DNA from: Candidatus Binataceae bacterium
Lineage (GTDB): Bacteria > Desulfobacterota > Binatia > Binatales > Binataceae
Assembly: GCA_035308025.1 (NCBI GenBank)
Contig: DATGHL010000045.1
Location: 1-56,013 of the forward strand
Direction of reading: 5' to 3'
DNA: 56,013 nucleotides
Under the pieces are notes generated by a model. That model worked only from the letters and a program-made list of their open reading frames with translations. It was not told where the DNA came from and searched no databases. Of this stretch, positions 25,071-34,583 are shown in pieces. The number at the start of each line of letters is the position of its first letter. Position 1 is the first letter of the stretch. The position numbers were made by a program, and so were the translations under genes.

Positions 25071-26077
25071 GAAAGGCGTTGATTGCAATTATCCTGCTGA
25101 CGCTGACGGCTACAGGCGCGACGTGGGGCTTCCTCGCGGCTATCCAGCCGACGCGACTGCGCGAGCCGCGCGTGATTGCGATACAACCGGGGGAATCGTT
25201 CAGGTCCGTGGCGCAGCAGTTGGCCGCAGCCGGAGTCGTACGCAGCGCGGCATTGTTCGTTGTGTATGGCGAGTGGAGCGGGCGAGCCGGACGGGTCAAG
25301 CCGGGGGATTATGCGTTCCCGGGCGGAGAGTCATTAAACGAACTGCTGGAGCGGCTGGTCGAGGGTGATTTCCTGACGATTACGGTGGCGATTCCCGAGG
25401 GCTTGACGGTTCATCAGATTGGCCAGCGGTTGCAGGCCGCCGGGCTGGTCTGCGACGGTGAGTTCGACGCTGAGGCCACCGATGGACCGCTGTTGCGCGC
25501 GCTGGGTTTGGGGACGTTCGGCGCGGAGGGGTTTCTGTTTCCGGCGACCTATCGATTTTCGCCGCGCGCGCGTACCGACGATCTGCTGGCGGCGATGCTC
25601 GCGGAATTCTTCGCCCGGCTGACGCCGCCGATCGAGCAGCGGATGTTTGACCTGGGCCTCGACGCGCGCGAGGTAGTCACACTCGCGTCAATCATCGAGC
25701 GGGAGGCCAAGGTGGCGGGCGAGCGGCCGGTGATCGCGAGCGTCTTCTACAATCGTCTGGCGGCCGGGATGCCGCTGCAATCCGACCCCACGGCGCAGTA
25801 CAATTTTACCGGCGAGCGGCCGGCCGCGCGGGCGGCAGTGCACACGGCGTCGGCCTACAACACTTACGCTATTGTTGGACTGCCACCGGGTCCGATCGCC
25901 AATCCGGGATGGCCGGCGATCGCGGCGGCGCTCTATCCCGCCCATACCGATTACCTGTATTTTGTGGCACGCGATGACGGCACCCATATCTTCTCGCGTT
26001 CGTTCCGGGAACATCAGCGCGCCGTTGAAGAGTTGAGGTCGGCCGCCTGGAGGAGTCCGCGGCACGCCGGTCATTAG
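25067..26077 (+). CDS. mltG: Endolytic murein transglycosylase MltG
   Basis: A 336-aa YceG-like protein: membrane helix (4-24), LysM-like region with QPGESFRSVAQQL, then the catalytic domain with the active glutamate in LASIIEREA, followed by IASVFYNRL, LQSDPTAQYN, YNTYAIVGLPPGPIANPG and DYLYFVARDDGTHIFS. MltG cleaves nascent glycan strands and sets their length. Coupled to ruvX by a 4-bp overlap. Confidence 0.95.
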   Translation: MRKALIAIILLTLTATGATWGFLAAIQPTRLREPRVIAIQPGESFRSVAQQLAAAGVVRSAALFVVYGEWSGRAGRVKPGDYAFPGGESLNELLERLVEGDFLTITVAIPEGLTVHQIGQRLQAAGLVCDGEFDAEATDGPLLRALGLGTFGAEGFLFPATYRFSPRARTDDLLAAMLAEFFARLTPPIEQRMFDLGLDAREVVTLASIIEREAKVAGERPVIASVFYNRLAAGMPLQSDPTAQYNFTGERPAARAAVHTASAYNTYAIVGLPPGPIANPGWPAIAAALYPAHTDYLYFVARDDGTHIFSRSFREHQRAVEELRSAAWRSPRHAGH

Positions 26078-26085
26078 CGATTAAC

Positions 26086-27582
26086 GTGATTAATCCGATC
26101 GAACTTATCGCCCGTAGCCGCAACCGGCTCGCGAAGTTAGCCGCGTGGCGAGTGATCGTCGCCGCCGCGGCGCCTATCCTCGTCACGCTCGCGGCCGGTT
26201 GGTATCTCAATTCCATCGCAGCGCTGATTTGGAACCGCTGGGGATGTCTGATCGATCCGCATCGGCTGAGCCTGCTGCGCGCCGCGATTTTTCTGACCGC
26301 GGTTAGCCAGATGGTCGCGGCGGCCTGGTGGGCATGGTCCGCGTGGAGGAAAAATCGCGATTTTGCGCAAGCCGCCGAGCGTATCGACGAGCTGGTGGGC
26401 GGCCATCAGGAGATCCTGACGCTGGCGACCTTCGCCGATCCGGCTCGTCCCGCGGAACACCGCTCGCCGCTCTTCGCGATCCTGTGGCGGCGGGCGATAA
26501 CCTATCTCGAGAAGTTTGATCCGGTCCGTACATTTCGCTTCGAGCCGGCGGTGCCGATTGGCCGCTCATCGATTCTAGCCGTCGCCACCGCGATCGTAAT
26601 TGGGCTGGCGACGGTTGCGTTGATACGGATGCCGTCCGCGACCGAGGCCGTGGCCTATCGACTGCGGCAGTTGGCGGTGGGCGGGGATAGCCCGGGCGCC
26701 ACTCCCGACGATCGGCAGATCGCCGAAGCCTCGCGCGACGTTGCTGCCGATCTCGAAAATCCGCGCATACCGCCCGCGCAAAAACTCGCCGAGCTGGAGG
26801 CGATTAAGCAGCAGCTCACGAAATTGGAACAGGTCAAATCGGACCAGCAGTCGGGCTCCGGCAGCGGCAAGGGCGATGGGAACGCTGCCGGGAAAGGCGA
26901 GGGCGGCGGCTCCGGCGGCGGCAACGGTAACGGTGGCAGCGAAGGCGCCGGCAGCTCACCCGGGGCGAAGACTCCAGGCGGCGCAGGCGCCGGCGGCAAG
27001 GGTGACAAGAGCAACGCGCCGTCCGCGGATTTGCAGAAAGACCTGGCGAAGGCTGAGGCCAAACTCGAGAAGGAATCCAAGTCCACCGACAGTACGCTGA
27101 CGGCCGACAAGCAGGATCAAGGCGGCGCGGGACTGGTGCCGCAGGCGGGCGGCAATCCGCGTCAGCCCGGGCCGGATAATCGAGCGGAGGGGAATGGCAA
27201 CGTGCAACTGCCCGGTGGGGGCCGGCTCGCGCAGAGCGAGGCCGCGCCCGCGTCGGGCAATCCGTCAGCGCACAAGAACGACAACGGCACGCAGGGTGAC
27301 ACTCATCTGGGAGATTTTCCCAAGGCGGTTGCGTACGAGCGTTACTACAAAATCGGTGACAAAGGCGCGGCGATAGATCTCAGGAACGCGCGATACGTGA
27401 CCTTCAGGCTGCCGACCGACGTCATCACCACCGGCGCCGAGGGCAAGACGGTGCGCGACACCGGCGCGCCCAGCGCTGCAACCCCGTACACCAACGCGCC
27501 GCTCAAGGAGCAGCGGCTGAGCGCCTCGCCGGACGAGGAGCAACTGATCCCGCCGCGCTACCGGGAGCTGCTCAATCACTGA
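26086..27582 (+). CDS. Membrane protein of the MoxR/VWA operon with glycine-rich linker
   Basis: A 498-aa protein of no family I can name with certainty. It has three predicted membrane helices (about 21-48, 65-87 and 158-182), a coiled-coil-like stretch (about 230-260, KLAELEAIKQQLTKLEQVK), a long Gly/Ser/Asn/Lys-rich low-complexity region (about 262-330), and a conserved-looking tail ending LIPPRYRELLNH. The helices then soluble domain resemble DUF4175-like genes found beside MoxR ATPases. Start GTG 26086 lies 8 bp after mltG. It is probably the first gene of the operon that continues with MoxR at 27665. Confidence 0.6.
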   Translation: MINPIELIARSRNRLAKLAAWRVIVAAAAPILVTLAAGWYLNSIAALIWNRWGCLIDPHRLSLLRAAIFLTAVSQMVAAAWWAWSAWRKNRDFAQAAERIDELVGGHQEILTLATFADPARPAEHRSPLFAILWRRAITYLEKFDPVRTFRFEPAVPIGRSSILAVATAIVIGLATVALIRMPSATEAVAYRLRQLAVGGDSPGATPDDRQIAEASRDVAADLENPRIPPAQKLAELEAIKQQLTKLEQVKSDQQSGSGSGKGDGNAAGKGEGGGSGGGNGNGGSEGAGSSPGAKTPGGAGAGGKGDKSNAPSADLQKDLAKAEAKLEKESKSTDSTLTADKQDQGGAGLVPQAGGNPRQPGPDNRAEGNGNVQLPGGGRLAQSEAAPASGNPSAHKNDNGTQGDTHLGDFPKAVAYERYYKIGDKGAAIDLRNARYVTFRLPTDVITTGAEGKTVRDTGAPSAATPYTNAPLKEQRLSASPDEEQLIPPRYRELLNH

Positions 27583-27664
27583 ACTGAGGCACCCAGAATC
27601 GACGACGAGACAGGCAGGCGCGAGCTGCGTTAAAGAGTAGGTTTATCGAGTCCAAGGAGAATAA

Positions 27665-28687
27665 ATGGGAGCGGCAGCGCAGCAACAACAGATTCCAGCC
27701 AATGAACGGGTTGCCGATTTCAGGAAAATTTTCGCGCGGGCCGAGGCTGAGGTCGGGCGCGTAATCGTCGGCCATCGCGACGTTATCCGCAAAGTCCTGA
27801 CCGCGCTCTTTGCCGGCGGTCACGTCCTGATCGAAGGCGTGCCGGGGCTGGGCAAGACCTTGATGGTCAAGGCTTCGGCGGATGCCCTCGGGCTCAGCTT
27901 CAAGCGCGTCCAGTTCACGCCCGATCTGATGCCCTCCGATATCGTCGGCACGCAGGTGCTGACCGAGTCGGACGGCCGCCGCGACTTCACCTTTAAGCCC
28001 GGTCCGATCTTCGCGCATGTCGTGCTGGGCGACGAAATCAATCGCGCCACGCCGAAGACCCAGTCGGCGGTGCTCGAAGCGATGGAAGAACGCCAGGTCA
28101 CGGTCTTCGGGATGACCTACCGTTTAGACCCGCCGTTTTTTGTTCTGGCGACGCAAAATCCGATCGAGCTCGAAGGCACCTACCCACTGCCCGAAGCGCA
28201 GATGGACCGTTTCCTCTTCAAGGTCATAATCGGCGCGCCCAAGCCCGACGAACTGCGCGAGATCCTCAATCGGACGACCGGCGCGGTGAACTATCAGCCG
28301 CAATCGATCTTCGACGCGGGCGCGGCGCCGCGAAAAATCGAGGAGCTCAAGACGTTGGTGCGCGAGGTGATGGTGGCCGAACCGCTCGAGCGCTACATCA
28401 TTTCGCTGATCGGCGCGACGACGCCCGGCGGGCCGGGCGCGATTCCCGAGGTCTCGCAATATCTGCGCTTCGGGCCGAGTCCGCGCGGCGCGCAGGCGCT
28501 CATCCTGTGCGCCAAGGTCAACGCCTTGCTAGAGGGGCGCGTGTCGGTGAGTTACGACGACGTCAATGACGCGATCGTGCCGGCGCTGCGCCATCGGTTG
28601 CTGCGGAACTTCCAGGCCGAGGCCGAGAACATCACGCCCGAGGCGATCCTCGACCAGGCGCTCAAGCGTCTGAAGCGCTCGCGCTGA
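27665..28687 (+). CDS. MoxR-family AAA+ ATPase
   Basis: A 340-aa AAA+ chaperone-like ATPase: Walker A GVPGLGKT (58-65), Walker B VVLGDEINRATPKTQSAVLEAMEE, sensor 1 in FVLATQNPIELEGTYPLPEAQMDRF and the C-terminal lid with RFGPSPRGAQAL. MoxR proteins work with DUF58 and VWA-domain partners, encoded next, to insert metals or remodel protein complexes. AAGGAG precedes the ATG. The stop overlaps the DUF58 start (TGATG). Confidence 0.95.
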   Translation: MGAAAQQQQIPANERVADFRKIFARAEAEVGRVIVGHRDVIRKVLTALFAGGHVLIEGVPGLGKTLMVKASADALGLSFKRVQFTPDLMPSDIVGTQVLTESDGRRDFTFKPGPIFAHVVLGDEINRATPKTQSAVLEAMEERQVTVFGMTYRLDPPFFVLATQNPIELEGTYPLPEAQMDRFLFKVIIGAPKPDELREILNRTTGAVNYQPQSIFDAGAAPRKIEELKTLVREVMVAEPLERYIISLIGATTPGGPGAIPEVSQYLRFGPSPRGAQALILCAKVNALLEGRVSVSYDDVNDAIVPALRHRLLRNFQAEAENITPEAILDQALKRLKRSR

Positions 28688-29586
28688 TGCTCGGTCTGCC
28701 CGAAGAATTTACGCCGGAATTTATCGCGCGGCTGGAACAGTTGCGGGTCAAGACGCGGCGCGAATACGCCGGGCTCGGCAAGGGTTCGCATCTGTCGCCG
28801 CGGCGCGGCTCGTCGCTCGAATTCAGCGACTATCGGCATTACGCGCCCGGTGACGATTTTCGCTATATCGACTGGGGGTTGCTCGCCCGCACCGACAAGG
28901 CCTACATCAAATTGTTCAAGGAAGAGGAGGATCTGCTGACCTACGTCTTCCTCGACGCCAGCGCCTCGATGGGCTTTCCGCCCGCCGACCATAAATTCGA
29001 GAAGGCGATGGCGACCGCGCTCGCCGTCGCTTACGTGGCGCTGGCCGCGGGCGATCGCGTGATGATGCGGGTGCTCGGCGGCGCCGGCAGCCCGCCCGCG
29101 CCCGCATTCGTTTATGGGCGCCATCGGATTGTCGAGCTGGGCCGCGTCCTCGGCTCGATCAAGCCTGGCGGTGAAGTTGATCTGGCGCCGGCGTTGGCGC
29201 GTGAGATGGTCTCGATTCGGCGCGCGGGCAAGGTCTTCGTCATTTCCGATTTTCTCGCGATGCTTAATTCGGTCGAGCGCGGGCTCGGGCTCTTCACCGC
29301 AGCCAATATGGATGTCAGCGCGGTGCAGGTGCTGGGCGGATCGGAGCTCGAGGGGCAGGGGTTGAGCGGCGATGTCGAAGTGGTGGACGCCGAGACCGGC
29401 GAGCGGGTGCGCGTCGCGATGGGGCCGCGCGAACGGGCGAAATATCGCGAGACCCTGACGCGGCTCGCGCAGGAGATCAAGAGTTTCTGTTTTCGCCGCG
29501 GCCTGCGCTACGCCCTCTACACCACTGATCGCGGCTTCCACGATTTTTTTCTCCACGCGGCGACCGAACTCGGTCTGATGCACTAA
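28687..29586 (+). CDS. DUF58-domain protein
   Basis: A 299-aa soluble protein with the DUF58 signature LSPRRGSSLEFSDYRHYAPGDD followed by FRYIDWGLLARTDKAYIKLF, and a VWA-like core beginning VFLDASASMGFP, which keeps a DxSxS metal site. It is the usual partner of MoxR ATPases, and its start overlaps the moxR stop. No membrane helix. Probably links the ATPase to the membrane-bound VWA proteins downstream. Confidence 0.92.
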   Translation: MLGLPEEFTPEFIARLEQLRVKTRREYAGLGKGSHLSPRRGSSLEFSDYRHYAPGDDFRYIDWGLLARTDKAYIKLFKEEEDLLTYVFLDASASMGFPPADHKFEKAMATALAVAYVALAAGDRVMMRVLGGAGSPPAPAFVYGRHRIVELGRVLGSIKPGGEVDLAPALAREMVSIRRAGKVFVISDFLAMLNSVERGLGLFTAANMDVSAVQVLGGSELEGQGLSGDVEVVDAETGERVRVAMGPRERAKYRETLTRLAQEIKSFCFRRGLRYALYTTDRGFHDFFLHAATELGLMH

Positions 29587-29593
29587 GCGGGTA

Positions 29594-31396
29594 ATGGGCC
29601 TGCTCAATCCTTCGGCGCTCTATTTTTTCGCGATCTTGCCCGCGCTGATTCTCGCCTATCTCGCGCGCGAGCGTCCGCGTCAGGCCACGGTGTCGAGCGT
29701 GCTCGCGTTTCGCGCGTTGCACCTGATGCGCGGGGAGCGCTTTGGCGGCCGCCCGCGCCTGAGTTGGCCGTTTTTTCTCGAACTCCTGATTCTCGCGCTC
29801 GCGGTGCTGGCGATGGCGCGACCCTATCTGGCGCGCCCGGATAATCCGATCGCAGTTGTGATCGATGATTCGGCGGGGATGCAAGTGCGGATGGCGGATG
29901 GCCGCAGCCGCTTTGCCGCCGCGATCGCCGAGACGCGAGAGGCGCTGGAGGCGGAGAATGCCGGCGCCGCGGTGACGCTCTATCTGAGCGCCCCGCAGCC
30001 GCATCAGATGGGGCCGGCTTTCAGCGGTCCGGCGGCGGCAGAGACGGCGCTTGATGGCCTCCACCCGCTCGACGCCCCCGGCAATCCCGCGGCCCTCGCC
30101 AGCCTCCTGACACAATTGGCGGCGGACCGTCATCTGGCGCGGATCATCGTCGCGAGCTATCGGCCCATCGCAACGCCGGTTCCGGCGCGGCTCACGCCGC
30201 TCGTCGTCGGCGGGCCAATTGCCAATTATGCGATCGGCGCTTTCGCGCTCAGCCGCGATACGCTCGGGGCCCCGACGCTGCGCGCCCATCTGACGGTTGC
30301 GAATTTCAGTCCGGCTGCGCAAACGCTCAAGGTCGCGATCAGCGGCGACGGCAAGCCGCTGACCAACAGCCAGTCCCTGGTTGCGCCCGGCGATGTCGTC
30401 ACTCTTGAATTCCCCAATCTGCCGCCGGCCCAGGTCTATCGCGCGCAACTCACTCCGGACGACGCCTTTCCGCTCGACAACGTCGCTTTTGCAACCGCGT
30501 CAGTCGTGAAAACGATTGCGATCCTCTTCGTCAGTCCGGCGCCCGCCGACGGCGAGAGTCTGAAAGCCATCCCGGGAGTGGCAGTAACCACCCGCACGCC
30601 CGACGCCTATTCTCCGCGCGACCTGGCGGCGGCGGACGTCGCGATTTTCGAGTACGCCGTACCGAAGGAGCTTCCGGCGATCAACACCCTGTTAGTGATG
30701 CCGCCGCCGAATGACCCGATCTTCGATTTCGCCGTCGCGCCGACGTCTCAAATTCGACTGACCGGATGGCCCACGACCGATCCGATTACCAACGGCGTCA
30801 ATTTTCGGCTGCTGAATCTGCGCTCGGGCGAATACCTGGGCGAGCATCCGTGGCTCGATGCGCTGGTCAGTGGCGCCGGCGGCGGGCTGCTGCTCGCCGG
30901 CGATCGTCAGGGCCATCGCTATCTCGCAACCGGCTTCAACCCGTTGCCCTACCTCGGCTTGCAAAACCTGCCGATGTCGATCCTGACGCTCAACCTGCTG
31001 GGTCATCTCGCCGGACTTGGCGCGCAAGGTTCCGGCTTTCGTACCGGCGAACCCTGGATTGTGCCGTCGGGCGTTACTGCGATCACGACCCCGTCAGGCG
31101 CTCACGTCGCGGTCGCCGGCGGCGAGCAGTTCAGCAACACCGACGCGCAGGGGATCTACAGTCTTGCGGGGCCTGGCGGGAGCACGCTGCGGGCGGTGAA
31201 TCTGGGCGATCTCACCGCGTCGGATCTAAGCCGCGTGGCGCCGATCAAGCTCGAGCGTGCGGTGGGCGCGGCGCCGGGCGAGGCCCCGCCGGTCAGGACC
31301 CCGCTGGCGCCTTATGTGCTCGCGGCAATAATCGCGCTGGTCGCGCTCGAAGCGCTGTTCGTCTATCGCGATCGGCGGCGACTGGTCGCAGCATGA
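29594..31396 (+). CDS. BatA-like membrane protein with degenerate VWA domain
   Basis: A 600-aa protein opening with the N-terminal double membrane domain of the BatA type (GLLNPSALYFFAILPALILAYLA, then FFLELLILALAVLAMARPYL). A VWA domain follows whose metal motif reads DDSAG instead of DxSxS, so metal binding may be lost. A large periplasmic-looking region and a final helix (about 573-592) complete it. It starts 8 bp after the DUF58 gene and its stop overlaps the next start (ATGA). Likely a membrane subunit of the MoxR system. Confidence 0.85.
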   Translation: MGLLNPSALYFFAILPALILAYLARERPRQATVSSVLAFRALHLMRGERFGGRPRLSWPFFLELLILALAVLAMARPYLARPDNPIAVVIDDSAGMQVRMADGRSRFAAAIAETREALEAENAGAAVTLYLSAPQPHQMGPAFSGPAAAETALDGLHPLDAPGNPAALASLLTQLAADRHLARIIVASYRPIATPVPARLTPLVVGGPIANYAIGAFALSRDTLGAPTLRAHLTVANFSPAAQTLKVAISGDGKPLTNSQSLVAPGDVVTLEFPNLPPAQVYRAQLTPDDAFPLDNVAFATASVVKTIAILFVSPAPADGESLKAIPGVAVTTRTPDAYSPRDLAAADVAIFEYAVPKELPAINTLLVMPPPNDPIFDFAVAPTSQIRLTGWPTTDPITNGVNFRLLNLRSGEYLGEHPWLDALVSGAGGGLLLAGDRQGHRYLATGFNPLPYLGLQNLPMSILTLNLLGHLAGLGAQGSGFRTGEPWIVPSGVTAITTPSGAHVAVAGGEQFSNTDAQGIYSLAGPGGSTLRAVNLGDLTASDLSRVAPIKLERAVGAAPGEAPPVRTPLAPYVLAAIIALVALEALFVYRDRRRLVAA

Positions 31397-33993
31397 ACTT
31401 GCCCTTCGGTAGCTTCGCGATCCCGTCCTTGCACGGACTGCACTTCGCGCGTCCACATGCGTTCTACCTGCTAGGCGCAGTCGGCGCGGTGCTGGCCTGG
31501 TCGCTGTGGCAGGCGCGCAGCCTCAGTCGCGCGCTTGCGCCGCTGATCCGCGCGCTCGCGCTGGCCCTGATGGTGACGGCGTTAGCCGATCCGCAGGCCG
31601 TCACGCATTCCGAGGGCGTGACCCGTCCGGTCATGGTTGACGCGTCAGCGAGTATCACCCCTGCGATGCGCGCCTACACCATCGCATTGCTGCGCGATCA
31701 GCTTAAGCTCCACGATCTCGATCCGGTCACGATGTTCGCCCGCACTACCGCGGCGGGGACGTTCGGGAGCGCCACGGCGGCTTTGACTTCGCCCGCCGGT
31801 TGCGTCGAGTGCGGCGCCGACGCGACTGATCTCGAAGCGGCCCTGACCGCGCTGGCCGCCGACCCGGCCGCGCACGATGGCACGATCGCGCTGGTCACCG
31901 ACGGCTGGGAGAATCGCGGCAATGTCGATGCTGCCCTCGATGCCGTTCGCGCCGCGGGTATCCGGCTCTTTATCTTCACTCCGCCCGGCGCCGAAGCGAT
32001 CCCGAATATCGCGATGACGCAGCTCGCGCTCCCGCCCGCGCTGGAAAAGGCTGAGCCCTTCACGATCGGGGTTACGCTCAGCAACCTCAACGCGGTTGCA
32101 GCCGGCGGCACGATCGAGCTCTATCAAAACGCCCGCCTGATCGATCAGCGGACGGTCACGCTCGCGCCGGGACAGACCCGCTTCGATTTCGCGGTGCGGG
32201 CCGAGGAATCCGGGCTGGCGTCGTATCGCGCAGTCTTCAAGCCCGCCAACCCCGCGCTCGATACCTACCCCGAGGATAATTCGCTCGAAGGTTGGACCGG
32301 TATCGGCGCGCAACGCAAGGTGCTGATTTTATCTGACAATTCCCGCGACGCGAGTTATCTTGAACTGGCGCTGCGGCGGATGGGACTGGCGCCGACCGTG
32401 GTGGCGCTCGCGGGCGGCGACTACAGCGGCAGCCCCAAGGGCTACGACGCGGTCATCCTGAATAATGTGCCGCGCGCGCGGCTTTCGGCGGCGGCGCAAA
32501 ACGCACTCGTCGAATACGTCAACGGCGGCGGCTCGCTCGCGATGGTCGGCGGCGATCAGAGCTTCGGCCTGGGCGGCTATGCGGGCAGCGCGATCGCCGA
32601 GACCATGCCGGTGGTGATGAAGCCGCCCGAGCGGCACGAGCGCACGCGCGCGCTGGTGCTGATCATCGACAAGTCGGGCTCGATGGGGCGCAACGACAAG
32701 CTCACCTACGCGAAGGCCGCCGCTCTGACGGTCGGCAAGACCTTGGGCGACTCCGACCTGCTGAGCGTGATCGGCTTCGACTCGCAGCCGTTCGTGATCA
32801 TCCCGCTCGAACCGATGAGCCAAATCCGGCCCTATTTCGCGAGTCTGATCGGCCGCCTCGCCGCGCACGGCACGACCTATCTGCTGCCCGCGCTCGAAGA
32901 AGCCGACCGCACGCTCGCGCAGAGCAAGGCCGCGATCAAGCATGTCGTCATCCTGACGGACGGCGAGACCGGCGGCACCGCCGCGATGTACTACGACCTC
33001 GTCTCCTCGATGCATCACGACAACGCTGCGACAGTTTCGACGATCGCGGTCGGGCGGGAAGCAAATTTGGCGCTGCTCGAAGCGATCGCCAAATACGGCG
33101 GCGGCGGCTTTTATCAGACCGACAGCGCAAGCGACCTGCCGGAGCTCTTCGTCGAGGATGTCCATCAGCGCGGCGGCGGCGACACCACAATGGTCGAAAA
33201 AAGCTTCACGCCATACGGGGTTACCCCCGACCCGGTGCTCAAGGAACTCGGCGGGCGGCAGTGGCCGCCGCTCAAAGGCTTCGTCGCGACCGACTTGAAG
33301 CCCGGCGCGACGCTGAGCCTCTACGTCAACAGCGACGGCCGCCGCGATCCGATCCTGGCGAGCTGGAAGCATGGCGCCGGCAAGACTCTCGCGATGACCA
33401 CCGACGCCAGCGGCCGCTGGTCCGGCGACTGGATTCGCGACGACATCTACGCGCCGTTGTGGGACAAGATGATTGCGTGGATGACGCCGCAAACTCCGCA
33501 GGCGCAGAAGTTTGCCGTCGCGCTCGGCTACATGGCCGGACGCATCACCGTCAATCTGACTGATTACAGCGACAAGTCGGGCGTGGCGAGCCGTCCGCTC
33601 GACGCTACGATTACGGCGCCGGATCGCACCCGGTTCGATGTCACGCTTTCACCGCGGGCGCCGGGTGAACTCGGCGCAAGCTTCGAGGCGGCCGCGCCCG
33701 GGACCTACAATATCGAGCTCAGGGCGCCGCGTGGCAGCGGCGAGCTTACCTTCCCGCCGCTCGCCTATTCGGTCAGCCCCGCCGTCAACGCGGAACTGCC
33801 GCGCCCCGCACCGAACTACGGCTTGCTCGAGCATCTGGCCTCCGCCACCGATGGCCGGCTCAATCCGTCGCCGAGTGAACTGGCGATTTCGCGCCCGCTG
33901 TTCGAGCAGACGGCCTCGCTCAGTCCGTGGCTGATCGTAACTGCTATGATACTTTTGATCGCCGAGGCGCTGGTTCGCCGCCTCACCTTCTAA
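31393..33993 (+). CDS. Large membrane protein with two VWA domains flanking a class I glutamine-amidotransferase-like domain
   Basis: An 866-aa protein. Two N-terminal membrane helices (about 23-40 and 50-66) precede a first VWA domain with DASAS (83-87) and VTDGWE (168-173). A GATase1-like domain follows (about 308-405, KVLILSDNSRDASYL to GGGSLAMVGGDQSFGLGGY) without a recognisable catalytic Cys-His-Glu triad, then a second VWA domain with DKSGS (426-430). A beta-rich region and a C-terminal helix (about 843-862) end the protein. Both VWA metal sites look intact, unlike the degenerate site of its neighbour. It is the last gene of the MoxR operon and probably its main periplasmic/cytoplasmic scaffold. 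Start ATG 31393; the longer frame upstream is antisense noise over the previous gene. Confidence 0.85.
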   Translation: MNLPFGSFAIPSLHGLHFARPHAFYLLGAVGAVLAWSLWQARSLSRALAPLIRALALALMVTALADPQAVTHSEGVTRPVMVDASASITPAMRAYTIALLRDQLKLHDLDPVTMFARTTAAGTFGSATAALTSPAGCVECGADATDLEAALTALAADPAAHDGTIALVTDGWENRGNVDAALDAVRAAGIRLFIFTPPGAEAIPNIAMTQLALPPALEKAEPFTIGVTLSNLNAVAAGGTIELYQNARLIDQRTVTLAPGQTRFDFAVRAEESGLASYRAVFKPANPALDTYPEDNSLEGWTGIGAQRKVLILSDNSRDASYLELALRRMGLAPTVVALAGGDYSGSPKGYDAVILNNVPRARLSAAAQNALVEYVNGGGSLAMVGGDQSFGLGGYAGSAIAETMPVVMKPPERHERTRALVLIIDKSGSMGRNDKLTYAKAAALTVGKTLGDSDLLSVIGFDSQPFVIIPLEPMSQIRPYFASLIGRLAAHGTTYLLPALEEADRTLAQSKAAIKHVVILTDGETGGTAAMYYDLVSSMHHDNAATVSTIAVGREANLALLEAIAKYGGGGFYQTDSASDLPELFVEDVHQRGGGDTTMVEKSFTPYGVTPDPVLKELGGRQWPPLKGFVATDLKPGATLSLYVNSDGRRDPILASWKHGAGKTLAMTTDASGRWSGDWIRDDIYAPLWDKMIAWMTPQTPQAQKFAVALGYMAGRITVNLTDYSDKSGVASRPLDATITAPDRTRFDVTLSPRAPGELGASFEAAAPGTYNIELRAPRGSGELTFPPLAYSVSPAVNAELPRPAPNYGLLEHLASATDGRLNPSPSELAISRPLFEQTASLSPWLIVTAMILLIAEALVRRLTF

Positions 33994-33997
33994 AATT

Positions 33998-34576
33998 ATG
34001 CCTAACCAAATCGACGACGAGCGGCCAGTTATGGCCAACCATCACATCCAGCATCAGCATCCGCAAAATATCCGCTTCTGCGGACTCTGCGGCGGCGCGA
34101 TGCGCGTGCGCGAAGTCTTACCCGATCGCAAACGCTTCAAGGTTTGCGTCAATTGCGGCTACGTCGATTTTCCGGGACCCAAACTGGTCGCAGGATGCCT
34201 CGTCATCGAGCGCGGCCGCGTGCTGCTGCTCCGCCGCGGGATCATGCCGCAGGTCGGTAAATGGACCTTTCCCGGCGGCTACGTCGACCTCGGTGAAACT
34301 CCCGCACAGGCGGCGCTGCGCGAGACCGTCGAGGAAGTCGGGATGCGCGTGGCGCTTGGCGAACTGGCCGGCCTGTTCAGCGATCCGGCGAACCCAGCTG
34401 TCGCGGTCGCCGTCTACCTCGCGCGACCCGGCCTCGAGCCGCCGGGCCTCTCGGCGGAAGCGACCGAAGTCCGCTACTTCGCGCCGGATGAAATCCCCTG
34501 GCCCGAGCTCGCCTTCCACACTACGACCGCCGCGTTGACGACCTGGCTCGCCCTCGAACCCGGCCCGTTCCGCTAG
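33998..34576 (+). CDS. Nudix hydrolase with N-terminal zinc ribbon
   Basis: A 192-aa protein. Residues 28-53 form a zinc ribbon (CGLCGG and CVNCGY), and the Nudix box GYVDLGETPAQAALRETVEEVG fits GX5EX7REUXEEXGU exactly. It hydrolyses nucleoside diphosphates linked to another group; the zinc ribbon resembles that of NudC-type enzymes, but the protein is shorter. Starts 4 bp after the VWA gene, so it may be co-transcribed. ATG 34031 is an alternative start. Converges with argJ. Confidence 0.88.
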   Translation: MPNQIDDERPVMANHHIQHQHPQNIRFCGLCGGAMRVREVLPDRKRFKVCVNCGYVDFPGPKLVAGCLVIERGRVLLLRRGIMPQVGKWTFPGGYVDLGETPAQAALRETVEEVGMRVALGELAGLFSDPANPAVAVAVYLARPGLEPPGLSAEATEVRYFAPDEIPWPELAFHTTTAALTTWLALEPGPFR

Positions 34577-34583
34577 CAACTCA

